DNA from: an uncultured Clostridia bacterium
GTDB lineage: Bacteria > Bacillota > Clostridia > Oscillospirales > Ruminococcaceae
Direction of reading: 5' to 3'
DNA: 64,000 nucleotides
Assembly (NCBI GenBank): GCA_947589355.1
Contig: CANPZC010000001.1
Location: 186,001 to 250,000, forward strand
The position numbers were made by a program, and so were the translations under genes. The notes beneath the pieces were generated by a model. It saw only the letters and a list, made by a program, of their open reading frames with translations. It searched no databases and had not been told where the DNA came from. Within the stretch, counting starts at the first letter, position 1. The number at the start of each line of letters is the position of its first letter. This document shows positions 35,129 to 42,975 of the stretch, in pieces.

Positions 35129-37036
35129 ATGCCCGAAAATAAACTGCGCATAGCAGTGGCGTATGCAGGCGTAAACGCAGAATATCAGGATAAGATATGC
35201 AGAGGTATTTTAGATGCCGCAAAGCAGAAACGCTGCGACACGGCGTTTTTCTGTCCGCTCAGCAATACCACGAACCATTCGCTTCACGACAGCGGAGAGG
35301 AAAAAATATTCGACCTTATAAACTTTGAAAAGTTCAGCGCCCTTATTGTCATTCCCGAAACTATTCCCACGCAGGAAGCGCTTGACAAAATCTTAGCGCG
35401 CGCACATCAAAGCGGTGTGCCGGTCATTTCGGTAGACAGAAAAATATCGGGCTGCCACAGCGTTGATATTGACTACTGCGGCGGACTTTATGAACTTGTG
35501 GAGCATCTTATCACAAAGCACGGCTTTACCGAGATAAATTATGTCGGCGCGTATGAAAACGACCTTGAAAGTGATAACCGTTTTGCGGTATACATAAAGG
35601 CGCTTAAAGACCACGGCATACCATATGAGAAAAAGAGGGTCTGCTTTTCGGGGTTTGATGAATACAAGGCGGTAACTAAAATTCGCGAGTATGTGCAGCA
35701 GTGCGGTAAGCTGCCGCAGGCTTTCGTTTGCGCAAATGACAATATAGCTATGGGCATAAGCGACGAACTTTCAAGGGCAGGCGTAAAAGTACCCGAAGAT
35801 GTTGCTGTTACAGGATTTGGCGGAATAAGGTTCTCGTCGGCGCACTGCCCCTCAATAACTACCGTTGCGATAGACTTCGCATCGGCAGGGGAGAGCGCGG
35901 TAAATATAATACCCGAAGTTATGAAGCTTGGCAAGGGCGAGTTTATGCACGTTCAGATAAAGAACAGGCTGTCGCTCTCGGAAAGCTGCGGCTGCGCTGT
36001 TTTTGGCGATGATAAGCATAACGCCATGATGCGCGATATAAATTCTGACAACGACCGTTTCAAAACTATGTCAAAGCGGCTTATAAGAATGAGCGAAGAC
36101 CTTACATATGTGAACAACTTCGAGGCGGCGTTCCAAAAGCTGCGATACTATATAGAAGATATTTATGTTGACAGGTTTTATCTTTGCTTGAATACTCATC
36201 TTGAAAATAACGATGAAAAGTTAAAGGTGGCTCACTGCGACTATACCGATACTATAGACTGCCGCATAGCGCGAGAAAAAGGTGATTATCTGCCTAACTT
36301 TACTTTCAGCCGCGGCGAGATGCTGCCTGCGCTGTATGCTAAAAATGCGTTTGCGAATGTTTTCTTTATAACTCCGCTGCATTTTCAGGATAGGAATTTC
36401 GGTTATATCGCGCTGAGCTGCGACGGCTACATAGGCAGCAGCGTTATATTCAACACTTGGAAGATGAACATAAGCACCGCGCTTGAAAATATCAGGGTGC
36501 GCTCAAAGCTTACGCTGTATTCAAGTATGCTTGAAAGAATGTATGTGCGCGACCCTCTTACAAATCTATATAACAGGCGTGGGGCTCAGGGCAAGGCGGC
36601 AGAGCAGTTTGAGGCGGCTAAATCGCGCGGGAAAATGGTGTTCGTGCTGGCTGTTGACCTTGACGACCTGAAAGTTATAAACGATAAATACGGACATCTT
36701 GAGGGCGACAATGCTATTTTGCAGGTGGGCAACGCGCTGAGCAGGGTATCAAAGCACAGAGAGATATGCGCGCGCTTCGGCGGCGATGAGTTTGAGGTAA
36801 TGGCGTTCAATTATTCCGAAAAAATAGCCGAAGAATATGTTGCAGCCGTGCAGAATATGCTTGACGGTTACAATAAAGTCAGCGGCAAGCCTTACAGCAT
36901 AGGCGCAAGCTGCGGTTACATTGTTGACGTACCCAAAGAAAATGATACTTTGGAAGATTTTATCCGCCGCGCAGATGCAATTATGTATGAGATCAAAAAG
37001 CGCCGCAAACGCGGAAGAACACAGACCGAGCAATGA
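35129..37036 (+). CDS. LacI-type sugar-binding domain fused to GGDEF diguanylate cyclase
   Basis: This 635-residue protein has no signal peptide, membrane helix or helix-turn-helix. Residues 5-285 form a LacI/periplasmic-binding fold (LRIAVAYAGVNAEYQDKI, VPVISVDRKI, FVCANDNIAMGI, VAVTGFGG). A helical linker and a GAF-like domain follow (about 320-465), then a GGDEF domain with DLDDLKVINDKYGHLEGD and an intact RFGGDEF at 549-555. The RxxD inhibitory site is not conserved (KHRE at that place). It should make c-di-GMP in answer to a cytoplasmic small ligand. Its last codons overlap the region just before the phosphoglycerate mutase gene. Confidence 0.92.
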   Translation: MPENKLRIAVAYAGVNAEYQDKICRGILDAAKQKRCDTAFFCPLSNTTNHSLHDSGEEKIFDLINFEKFSALIVIPETIPTQEALDKILARAHQSGVPVISVDRKISGCHSVDIDYCGGLYELVEHLITKHGFTEINYVGAYENDLESDNRFAVYIKALKDHGIPYEKKRVCFSGFDEYKAVTKIREYVQQCGKLPQAFVCANDNIAMGISDELSRAGVKVPEDVAVTGFGGIRFSSAHCPSITTVAIDFASAGESAVNIIPEVMKLGKGEFMHVQIKNRLSLSESCGCAVFGDDKHNAMMRDINSDNDRFKTMSKRLIRMSEDLTYVNNFEAAFQKLRYYIEDIYVDRFYLCLNTHLENNDEKLKVAHCDYTDTIDCRIAREKGDYLPNFTFSRGEMLPALYAKNAFANVFFITPLHFQDRNFGYIALSCDGYIGSSVIFNTWKMNISTALENIRVRSKLTLYSSMLERMYVRDPLTNLYNRRGAQGKAAEQFEAAKSRGKMVFVLAVDLDDLKVINDKYGHLEGDNAILQVGNALSRVSKHREICARFGGDEFEVMAFNYSEKIAEEYVAAVQNMLDGYNKVSGKPYSIGASCGYIVDVPKENDTLEDFIRRADAIMYEIKKRRKRGRTQTEQ

Positions 37037-37062
37037 ACTTGATAACGAAAGGAAGTATATAT

Positions 37063-38271
37063 ATGAAGTATGTAGTAATGCTTTGTGACGGTATGGCAGA
37101 CCTGCCTATACCTCAGCTTGGCGGCAAGACCCCTATGGAGGCTGCAAACAAGCCGAATATGGACAAAATGGCGGCTGTAGGTGAAGTGGGTCTTGTGAAG
37201 ACGGTAGACGACGGCATGAAGCCGGGCAGCGATGTTGCAAATCTTTCAGTTCTGGGATATGACCCTGTTAAGTATTACAGCGGCCGTTCGCCCCTTGAAG
37301 CGGTATCTATAGGCGTTGACATGAAAGAAAGCGATGTGTCGTTCAGATGCAATCTTGTTACGCTTTCTGATGAACCGAATTACATAGACAAGACTATGGT
37401 TGACTACTGCTCCGATGATATTTCTACCGCCGAGGCTGCAAAGCTTATTGAAACACTTGCAGAGCATTTCAACTCGGAGGAATTTCAGCTGTACTCGGGC
37501 GTAAGCTATCGACACTGCCTTATATGGAACGGCGGCACGACCGATGTAGGCACGCTCACTCCTCCGCATGATATAACCGGCAAGCCGATAAAAGATCATC
37601 TTTCAGACAGCCCGAACGCTGCAAAGCTTCTTGACATGATGATAAAAAGCTATGATATACTTAAAGACCACCCCGTCAATCTTGCGAGGATAAGGAACGG
37701 CAAGCGCCCTGCAAATTCCATGTGGCTGTGGGGCGAGGGCGTTAAAAAGCCGCTTTCGTCTTTCAAAGATAAGTACGGTCTGAAAGGCTCGATGATATCG
37801 GCTGTTGACCTGCTGAAAGGCATAGGACATTTGAGCGGCATGAATGTTGTAGAGGTCGAGGGCGCGACGGGCTATATAGATACCAACTTTGACGGCAAGG
37901 CGCAGGCGTGCATAAATGAACTGAAGAATGGTCAGGATCTTGTTTACATACACGTTGAAGCCCCCGATGAGTGCGGTCACCGCCATGAAACGGAGAACAA
38001 GGTGCGCTCTATTGAGCTTATAGATGAGAAGATACTCGGCCCAGTTATAAAGGCGCTTGACGAAATGGGCGACTATAAAATACTTGTCTGCCCCGACCAC
38101 CCGACGCCTATCTCGCTTATGACACACACAAACAAGCCCGTGCCGTACCTTATATACCACAAGCAGGAAGAGAAGCAGGGCGTAGACTGCCTTTGTGAAA
38201 AAACCGCCGAAGCAACGGGTAGATTTATCTCAAAGGGCTGCACGCTGATGGATAGGTTTATAAAAGGCTGA
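37063..38271 (+). CDS. apgM: Cofactor-independent phosphoglycerate mutase, archaeal type
   Basis: The start at 37063 (MKYVVMLCDGM) follows GAAAGGAAG by seven bases. This 402-residue alkaline-phosphatase-superfamily enzyme has the metal-binding front CDGMADLP, the SDVANLSVLGYDP segment with the likely catalytic Ser, EAPDECGHRHE near 315 and CPDHPTPI near 345. The ApgM family interconverts 2- and 3-phosphoglycerate; some bacterial members have been proposed to act as homoserine kinase instead, and the sequence alone does not separate the two. It is probably read from the GGDEF promoter. The CotH gene begins 19 bases after its stop. Confidence 0.9.
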   Translation: MKYVVMLCDGMADLPIPQLGGKTPMEAANKPNMDKMAAVGEVGLVKTVDDGMKPGSDVANLSVLGYDPVKYYSGRSPLEAVSIGVDMKESDVSFRCNLVTLSDEPNYIDKTMVDYCSDDISTAEAAKLIETLAEHFNSEEFQLYSGVSYRHCLIWNGGTTDVGTLTPPHDITGKPIKDHLSDSPNAAKLLDMMIKSYDILKDHPVNLARIRNGKRPANSMWLWGEGVKKPLSSFKDKYGLKGSMISAVDLLKGIGHLSGMNVVEVEGATGYIDTNFDGKAQACINELKNGQDLVYIHVEAPDECGHRHETENKVRSIELIDEKILGPVIKALDEMGDYKILVCPDHPTPISLMTHTNKPVPYLIYHKQEEKQGVDCLCEKTAEATGRFISKGCTLMDRFIKG

Positions 38272-38289
38272 CACTAAAAGGAGCGATCT

Positions 38290-40047
38290 ATGAAAGCAAA
38301 AAAGCTTTTGAGCATAATAGCGGCGGTTGTGATGTGCGTTTTTAGTCTTGCATCTTGCAGCAGCAGCGACAGTTCTTCAAAGGGCAGAAGTTCTTCCCAA
38401 ACGGTGAAAGACAGCGGCGTTGAAAGCTCTGCCGATAATACCGACAGTACTGACAAGACTGAAGTTTTTGAAGCTGTAAACTTTACGGGCAGCGGCGAAG
38501 AAGTTACCGACACAAGGTTTTTCAATACCGCTGTAAAAATAGGTATAACGTACCCCGAGGGCGCGCAGGTGTACTACACCACCGACGGCAGCGAGCCGAC
38601 AAAGGAAACTAACCTGTACACAGAGCCTATAAAGCTTGATGGCGCAACGGGGGATTTTCCCAGTTGTCTTGCAATAAGGGCAAAGGCTTATTATGCTGAC
38701 GGCAGCGAGTCGCAAACGGTAACGCACACGTTCTTTTCGCTGCTGGGTATAGATCAGCGATTCAATAATATAATTTTTTCGCTGACAGGCACGCCCGACG
38801 ACCTTTTCAACGCGCCTGACGGTCTGTTTTACGGTAAGAATTTTCAGCTGCGCGGCAAGCAAAGTGAGCGACCGATATACGTTGAAGCTATAAATGCCGA
38901 CGGCACGCTTATGTTTGAGCAGGGCGCAGGTGTGAGGATATTCGGGGCGGCATCACGCGAGTCTTCGATAAAATCGCTGAAACTGTTTGCACGCAAATCG
39001 TATGACCCTGAGCACGGCAAGTTCGAGACGGATATTTTCGGCACGCCGCACATAAACGGCAGTACTATTGATAAATACGACAAGCTTGTTTTGCGCAACG
39101 CCGGCAACGATTTTCAGTTTGCGTATATTCGCGATGAGCTGAACCAGCGGCTGGCGGCACAGGCAGGCTATACCGACTGCGAGGGCGTTGTGCCTGCGGT
39201 TACGTATCTTAACGGCGAGTATTATGGTCTGCTGTGGCTGCATGAAACATACTGCGACGACCTGCTCAAAGATAAATACGGCGGAGAAACAGGACTCTAT
39301 GAAGTTATCGAGGGCAGCGAGCAGTACAAAAATACCGATGACGATGACGAAAACACAGCCGCTGCGGCGCAGGAGTTCAACGATATGTATAACAGGCTGG
39401 CGTATTCGGATCTCACCGATGATGCGAATTACAACGAGCTTGCCTCGCTTATCGACGTTGAAAATTATCTTGATAACTATGCTTTTAATATAATCGTCAA
39501 CAACTTTGACTGGCCTAACAACAACTACAAGTGCTATCGCTATTACCCTGCCGAGGGGGAGGAAACGAGCGGCAATGCCGACGGCAGGTGGCGTTTTATA
39601 CTGCACGATACCGACTACTGCATGGGGCTGTATGAGCAGGACGTTACCATGGCAAGTTACAATAACTTGCTGGATATAATGCTTGATAACTATAATGTGA
39701 TGAACGAGAACGGCGAGAGATATTCTCCGCTGTTTGTAGCTCTTTTAGCGCGTGCCGACTGCAAAGAATATTTTCTTGCAAAGGTAAAAGAGCTTCTCAA
39801 CGGCGCTTTGTCGGAAGAAAATATAATTCAGACTCTTGACGATATGAATAACGAACGCTACAGCGAAATGCAGGTGTATTACAAGCATCTTGAAGAGATG
39901 AAAAAGACAGACAGCACGATCTGGTCGTGGTATGATGAATATCTCAACAGGACGGAGAACATTCGCAAATTTGCACGCAGCAGGCGCGGCTATATTGTAA
40001 AATACCTGACGCAGCAGTTTGACCTGCCCGACGGATATTTTGACTAG
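38290..40047 (+). CDS. CotH-kinase family lipoprotein
   Basis: This 585-residue protein has a lipoprotein signal with lipobox LASC near residue 23, then a Ser/Asp-rich linker. Residues 70-150 form a chitobiase/FN3-like beta sandwich (VYYTTDGSEPTKETNLYT). The CotH kinase domain follows (about 165-560), with LRNAGND, YLNGEYYGLLWLHE near 315 and the metal motif HDTDYCMG near 437. CotH of spore formers phosphorylates coat proteins; here the enzyme is anchored outside the cell and probably acts on surface or secreted substrates. It has about 18 bases of spacing on both sides, so it belongs to the ApgM transcript. Confidence 0.93.
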   Translation: MKAKKLLSIIAAVVMCVFSLASCSSSDSSSKGRSSSQTVKDSGVESSADNTDSTDKTEVFEAVNFTGSGEEVTDTRFFNTAVKIGITYPEGAQVYYTTDGSEPTKETNLYTEPIKLDGATGDFPSCLAIRAKAYYADGSESQTVTHTFFSLLGIDQRFNNIIFSLTGTPDDLFNAPDGLFYGKNFQLRGKQSERPIYVEAINADGTLMFEQGAGVRIFGAASRESSIKSLKLFARKSYDPEHGKFETDIFGTPHINGSTIDKYDKLVLRNAGNDFQFAYIRDELNQRLAAQAGYTDCEGVVPAVTYLNGEYYGLLWLHETYCDDLLKDKYGGETGLYEVIEGSEQYKNTDDDDENTAAAAQEFNDMYNRLAYSDLTDDANYNELASLIDVENYLDNYAFNIIVNNFDWPNNNYKCYRYYPAEGEETSGNADGRWRFILHDTDYCMGLYEQDVTMASYNNLLDIMLDNYNVMNENGERYSPLFVALLARADCKEYFLAKVKELLNGALSEENIIQTLDDMNNERYSEMQVYYKHLEEMKKTDSTIWSWYDEYLNRTENIRKFARSRRGYIVKYLTQQFDLPDGYFD

Positions 40048-40064
40048 CACCAGGGGGCGTTTTT

Positions 40065-40373
40065 GTGGACTTTTTGTTTGAAGAGCTTATTGAGATACTT
40101 CTAGAAATAATTATCGACGGCGCTTTCGGCGCACTGGAAAGCAAAAAATGCCCCTTTATTCTGCGAATTTTTGCCGTGCTGCTGATAACTTTGCTGTATG
40201 GCGGACTGCTTGGCGTTATCGGCTTTATAGGATTTGTTTTGGTGAAAGACGGTGCTTTGGTTGGCGGTATTGTAGTTTTTGCCTGCGATCTTGCAGTGCT
40301 TGTGCTTATGCTATTTGAGCTAAGGAAAGTTATCAGAAAGCGCGCCGCAAGAAAAAATAGTGATAATATATAA
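40065..40373 (+). CDS. Small membrane protein
   Basis: GTG start with AGGGGGCG six bases upstream. The 102-residue protein has an acidic amphipathic N-terminus (FLFEELIEILLEII), two membrane helices (about 32-57 and 62-85) and a basic tail (RKVIRKRAARK). It is 17 bases after the CotH gene and probably cotranscribed. No family recognised. Confidence 0.65.
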   Translation: MDFLFEELIEILLEIIIDGAFGALESKKCPFILRIFAVLLITLLYGGLLGVIGFIGFVLVKDGALVGGIVVFACDLAVLVLMLFELRKVIRKRAARKNSDNI

Positions 40374-40417
40374 AGAAGTATACTGCGCATAAGGCGTATT
40401 TGTTTGTTTCTACAAAA

Positions 40418-40433
40418 GTGATAAATTTATCAC
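40418..40433. promoter_or_regulatory. Operator O1, upstream of the membrane/XRE operon
   Basis: GTGATAAATTTATCAC is a perfect 16-base palindrome. It is the distal of three related sites and lies 42 bases (four helical turns) from O2. Confidence 0.8.
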
Positions 40434-40440
40434 TTTTGTA

Positions 40441-40469
40441 TTGACATTGAAAATTAATAGTGATATAAT
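40441..40469 (+). promoter_or_regulatory. Promoter of the membrane/XRE operon
   Basis: TTGACA at 40441-40446, 17-base spacer, TATAAT at 40464-40469 with extended TGa. The -10 box lies inside operator O2. Confidence 0.85.
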
Positions 40470-40475
40470 TATCAC
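40460..40475. promoter_or_regulatory. Operator O2, over the -10 box
   Basis: GTGATATAATTATCAC, a near-perfect palindrome of the same type as O1, placed over the -10 box. Confidence 0.75.
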
Positions 40476-40480
40476 ATAAG

Positions 40481-40496
40481 GTGATTTATTTATCAC
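40481..40496. promoter_or_regulatory. Operator O3, at the leader
   Basis: GTGATTTATTTATCAC, same half-sites, 21 bases (two helical turns) after O2. Confidence 0.75.
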
Positions 40497-40514
40497 TTGA
40501 AAGGAGAAATTTCA

Positions 40515-40973
40515 ATGTCTGAAAATGAAAAAAGAACTGCTGAAAAACCTGTTATCTCGCTTCTGAGCTACCGAAAAAAACTGGCTGTTATATTCGGTCT
40601 GGGGCTGATATCGGCGGTGACATTCACCGTGTTCGATCACTTCAAAATGGAAAGCGACCTTATAGCCATTATTCTGCTGATAATTATTGTTGCCGTTTTC
40701 TTTATGTACATGAGGATAATCATTAAATACGATGTTGAGAAAGACGATGAGCTTTCAAACATAAATATGCTGAAAGTGCACGATTTTATGATGAGTACGT
40801 TTATCGCGCTGCTGGCGGTGTTTGCAATAGTAAGCTATCTGGTAGATATAAAGTTTACGCTGAAATTTGACAAAACTTCTATCGGAAATGCGTGGCTTAT
40901 CATTTGGGTGAGCTATAATTTTCTGCAAAACCTGCTGTTTGTACTTATTGAAGGCAAAGCAGATGGCGAATAA
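40515..40973 (+). CDS. Four-helix membrane protein of XRE operon
   Basis: The start at 40515 (MSENEKRT) follows AAAGGAG by eight bases; the in-frame ATG at 40497 abuts operator O3 and precedes that ribosome site. The 152-residue protein has four membrane helices (about 23-42, 50-68, 90-112, 123-145) with a charged turn KYDVEKDDELSN. It is first of three genes: membrane protein, membrane protein, XRE regulator. Such trios resemble DUF2178/DUF3796-type operons, but I cannot place this protein firmly. Confidence 0.75.
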   Translation: MSENEKRTAEKPVISLLSYRKKLAVIFGLGLISAVTFTVFDHFKMESDLIAIILLIIIVAVFFMYMRIIIKYDVEKDDELSNINMLKVHDFMMSTFIALLAVFAIVSYLVDIKFTLKFDKTSIGNAWLIIWVSYNFLQNLLFVLIEGKADGE

Positions 40974-40996
40974 CAATATAAAGGTTGGTGACAAAA

Positions 40997-41398
40997 ATGA
41001 TACGAAATTACAGGAAAAAGCACATTACAATTATTTTTTCGCTTATTATACTGGTGATATTGCAGATACTGGGTATGCTGCCTATTGACATACCAAAAAC
41101 TGCCGAAAAAATTATCTTTCTGGTGTATGCTTTCGGGCTGGGGTATCTGGGAATAGGCGACAAGACCGAAAAGGGCGACGAACTGACGAGATACAATCTC
41201 TCACAGGCGAACACGGTAACTATGATATGTTCGCTGATATGCATTTTTGCCTACTCGCTTTTATGCTTTAACGACAGCGACATTGTGCGCATCAACTACA
41301 AAGTGTTTGTGTTCAGCTTCTGCGGACTTGTTATACTGCGCAGCGTTATTTTTCTGATACTTGACAGCAAGGGCAGCACGCCCGATGATGAGGGATAA
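40997..41398 (+). CDS. Four-helix membrane protein of XRE operon
   Basis: The ATG at 40997 is chosen since AGGTTGGTG lies six bases before it. The 133-residue protein has four membrane helices (about 9-30, 38-56, 74-96, 103-122) and an ELTRYNLSQAN segment after helix two, comparable to the KDDELSN turn of its neighbour. The two may be distant paralogues forming a complex. Its stop is three bases before the regulator gene. Confidence 0.75.
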   Translation: MIRNYRKKHITIIFSLIILVILQILGMLPIDIPKTAEKIIFLVYAFGLGYLGIGDKTEKGDELTRYNLSQANTVTMICSLICIFAYSLLCFNDSDIVRINYKVFVFSFCGLVILRSVIFLILDSKGSTPDDEG

Positions 41399-41401
41399 GC
41401 A

Positions 41402-41605
41402 GTGGCAAAGTTTAAGACGAAACTTAAAGAATACCGCGCCAAGACCGATATGCGGCAGGACGAGCTTGCGGCAAAGGTGGGCGTGCGGCGTGAAACGATA
41501 ATACGCCTTGAAAAGGGGCAGTATAATCCGTCACTGAAGCTGGCAATGGATATTGCAAAGGTGTTCGGCGTTACGGTAGAAGAACTTTTCTTTTTTGATG
41601 AATAG
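41402..41605 (+). CDS. XRE/Cro family transcriptional regulator
   Basis: GTG start nine bases after GAGG. The 67-residue protein is a single helix-turn-helix domain: [20 protein letters not shown], recognition helix [18 protein letters not shown], and closing [18 protein letters not shown]. It lacks any sensing domain. It ends the operon whose promoter carries three palindromes, and is the likely repressor that binds them. The membrane proteins may pass it a signal. Confidence 0.9.
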   Translation: MAKFKTKLKEYRAKTDMRQDELAAKVGVRRETIIRLEKGQYNPSLKLAMDIAKVFGVTVEELFFFDE

Positions 41606-41609
41606 CGTA

Positions 41610-41638
41610 TTGACAAATGCACAGGAATAACTTATAAT
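41610..41638 (+). promoter_or_regulatory. Promoter of GH27 operon
   Basis: TTGACA at 41610-41615, 17-base spacer, TATAAT at 41633-41638. Transcription should start near 41645. Confidence 0.8.
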
Positions 41639-41644
41639 TATAGT

Positions 41645-41674
41645 AACGGCTTTGAGTTTTTCAGAGCCGTTTTA
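41645..41674 (+). promoter_or_regulatory. Hairpin at the expected 5' end of the GH27 transcript
   Basis: AACGGCTTTGA (41645-41655) pairs with TCAGAGCCGTT (41661-41671) with one G-T pair, then TTTT. It ends the upstream XRE operon as a terminator, but also begins exactly where the GH27 promoter should start, so it would cap that mRNA with a 5' stem-loop. Confidence 0.7.
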
Positions 41675-41697
41675 TAAAATATGAAAGAGGTATAGTC

Positions 41698-42960
41698 ATG
41701 CTTGCAAAAACACCGCCTATGGGCTGGAACAGCTGGGACTGCCACGGCGCAGGAGCTACAGAAGAAATTGTTAAGAAAAACGCAGAATATATGGCGAAAA
41801 ATCTCAAACAATACGGTTATGAATATGTTGTGGTGGATATTCAGTGGTATCAGCCAACGGCAAAAACGCATGATTATGTGCCGTTTGCCGACCTGTGTAT
41901 AGATGAATATTCGCGCTTGCAGCCGGCAGAGAACAAGTTCCCGTCAGCGGTGGGCGGAAAGGGCTTTGCGCCGCTTGCAGAGTATGTACACTCGCTGGGG
42001 CTGAAATTCGGCATACACATTATGCGCGGAATACCAAGGCAGGCGGTACACAATAATTTGAAGATACTCGGCAGCGGCAGCACTGCAAGGCAGATAGCCA
42101 AAACGGGGAGCATTTGCGTTTGGAACAGCGATATGTACGGTGTTGCCCCCGAAAAAGAGGGTGCAAAAGAATACTACGACAGCATAATGAAGCTGTATGC
42201 TTCGTGGGGCGTTGATTTTATAAAGTGTGACGACATTTGCCGCGAACTGCCGCATGAAGAAAGCGAAATGAGAATGCTTTGCGAGGCGGTGAAAAACTGC
42301 GGCAGAGATATTGTTCTCAGTCTTTCGCCCGGCCCTGCGCTTATAGAGCGTGCCGAGCTTTACAAGCAGGTATGCAATATGTGGCGAATTACCGACGACT
42401 TCTGGGATCAGTGGGAGCTGCTTTACAATATGTTTGAAAGGTGCGAAAAGTGGGCAACTCACTGCGGCGCAGGTCACTGGGGTGATGCGGATATGCTGCC
42501 GGTCGGCGCGATATTGCAAGATTACGATGAAAGCAACCGAACTAAATTTTCTGAGGAAGAGCAGAAAACCATGATGACCTTGTGGTGCATATTCCGCTCG
42601 CCGCTGATGATAGGCGCAGAGCTTACAAAGCTTGACGGCTTTACAAGCGAGCTTTTGACAAACAGGGGTATTTTAGATATGCACAAAAATGCGCGGCATT
42701 CTCATCAGGTGTGGAGAAAAGAGATAGGCGGCGTGGAGCACATTCTCTGGGCGGCTTCATGCAGCGAGGGCGGCGATTATATTGCCATATTCAACGCAGG
42801 TGAGAAAGACAGCGATATTACAACTTGTCTTGAAGATATAGAAATATATAAAAATGTTAATGCGCAGGAGCTTTGGAGCGGTGAGGAGATTATAGGTGCA
42901 GTACAAATAAATACGCAGATAAAAGCACACGGTGTGAAAGCTTATCGCATTACATATTAG
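41698..42960 (+). CDS. Alpha-galactosidase, family GH27
   Basis: This 420-residue enzyme frees terminal alpha-galactose from raffinose-type sugars or galactomannan fragments. The barrel begins TPPMGWNSWDCHG; the nucleophile is the first Asp of FIKCDD near 178, and the acid/base is in WRITDDFWDQW near 231. CGAGHWGDADMLPVG near 260 is a further GH27 landmark. A C-terminal beta domain completes it. There is no signal peptide, so it acts inside the cell. It shares a promoter with the SUFU/DUF4253 gene 15 bases downstream. Confidence 0.95.
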   Translation: MLAKTPPMGWNSWDCHGAGATEEIVKKNAEYMAKNLKQYGYEYVVVDIQWYQPTAKTHDYVPFADLCIDEYSRLQPAENKFPSAVGGKGFAPLAEYVHSLGLKFGIHIMRGIPRQAVHNNLKILGSGSTARQIAKTGSICVWNSDMYGVAPEKEGAKEYYDSIMKLYASWGVDFIKCDDICRELPHEESEMRMLCEAVKNCGRDIVLSLSPGPALIERAELYKQVCNMWRITDDFWDQWELLYNMFERCEKWATHCGAGHWGDADMLPVGAILQDYDESNRTKFSEEEQKTMMTLWCIFRSPLMIGAELTKLDGFTSELLTNRGILDMHKNARHSHQVWRKEIGGVEHILWAASCSEGGDYIAIFNAGEKDSDITTCLEDIEIYKNVNAQELWSGEEIIGAVQINTQIKAHGVKAYRITY

Positions 42961-42975
42961 CGAGAGGAAAATTAA

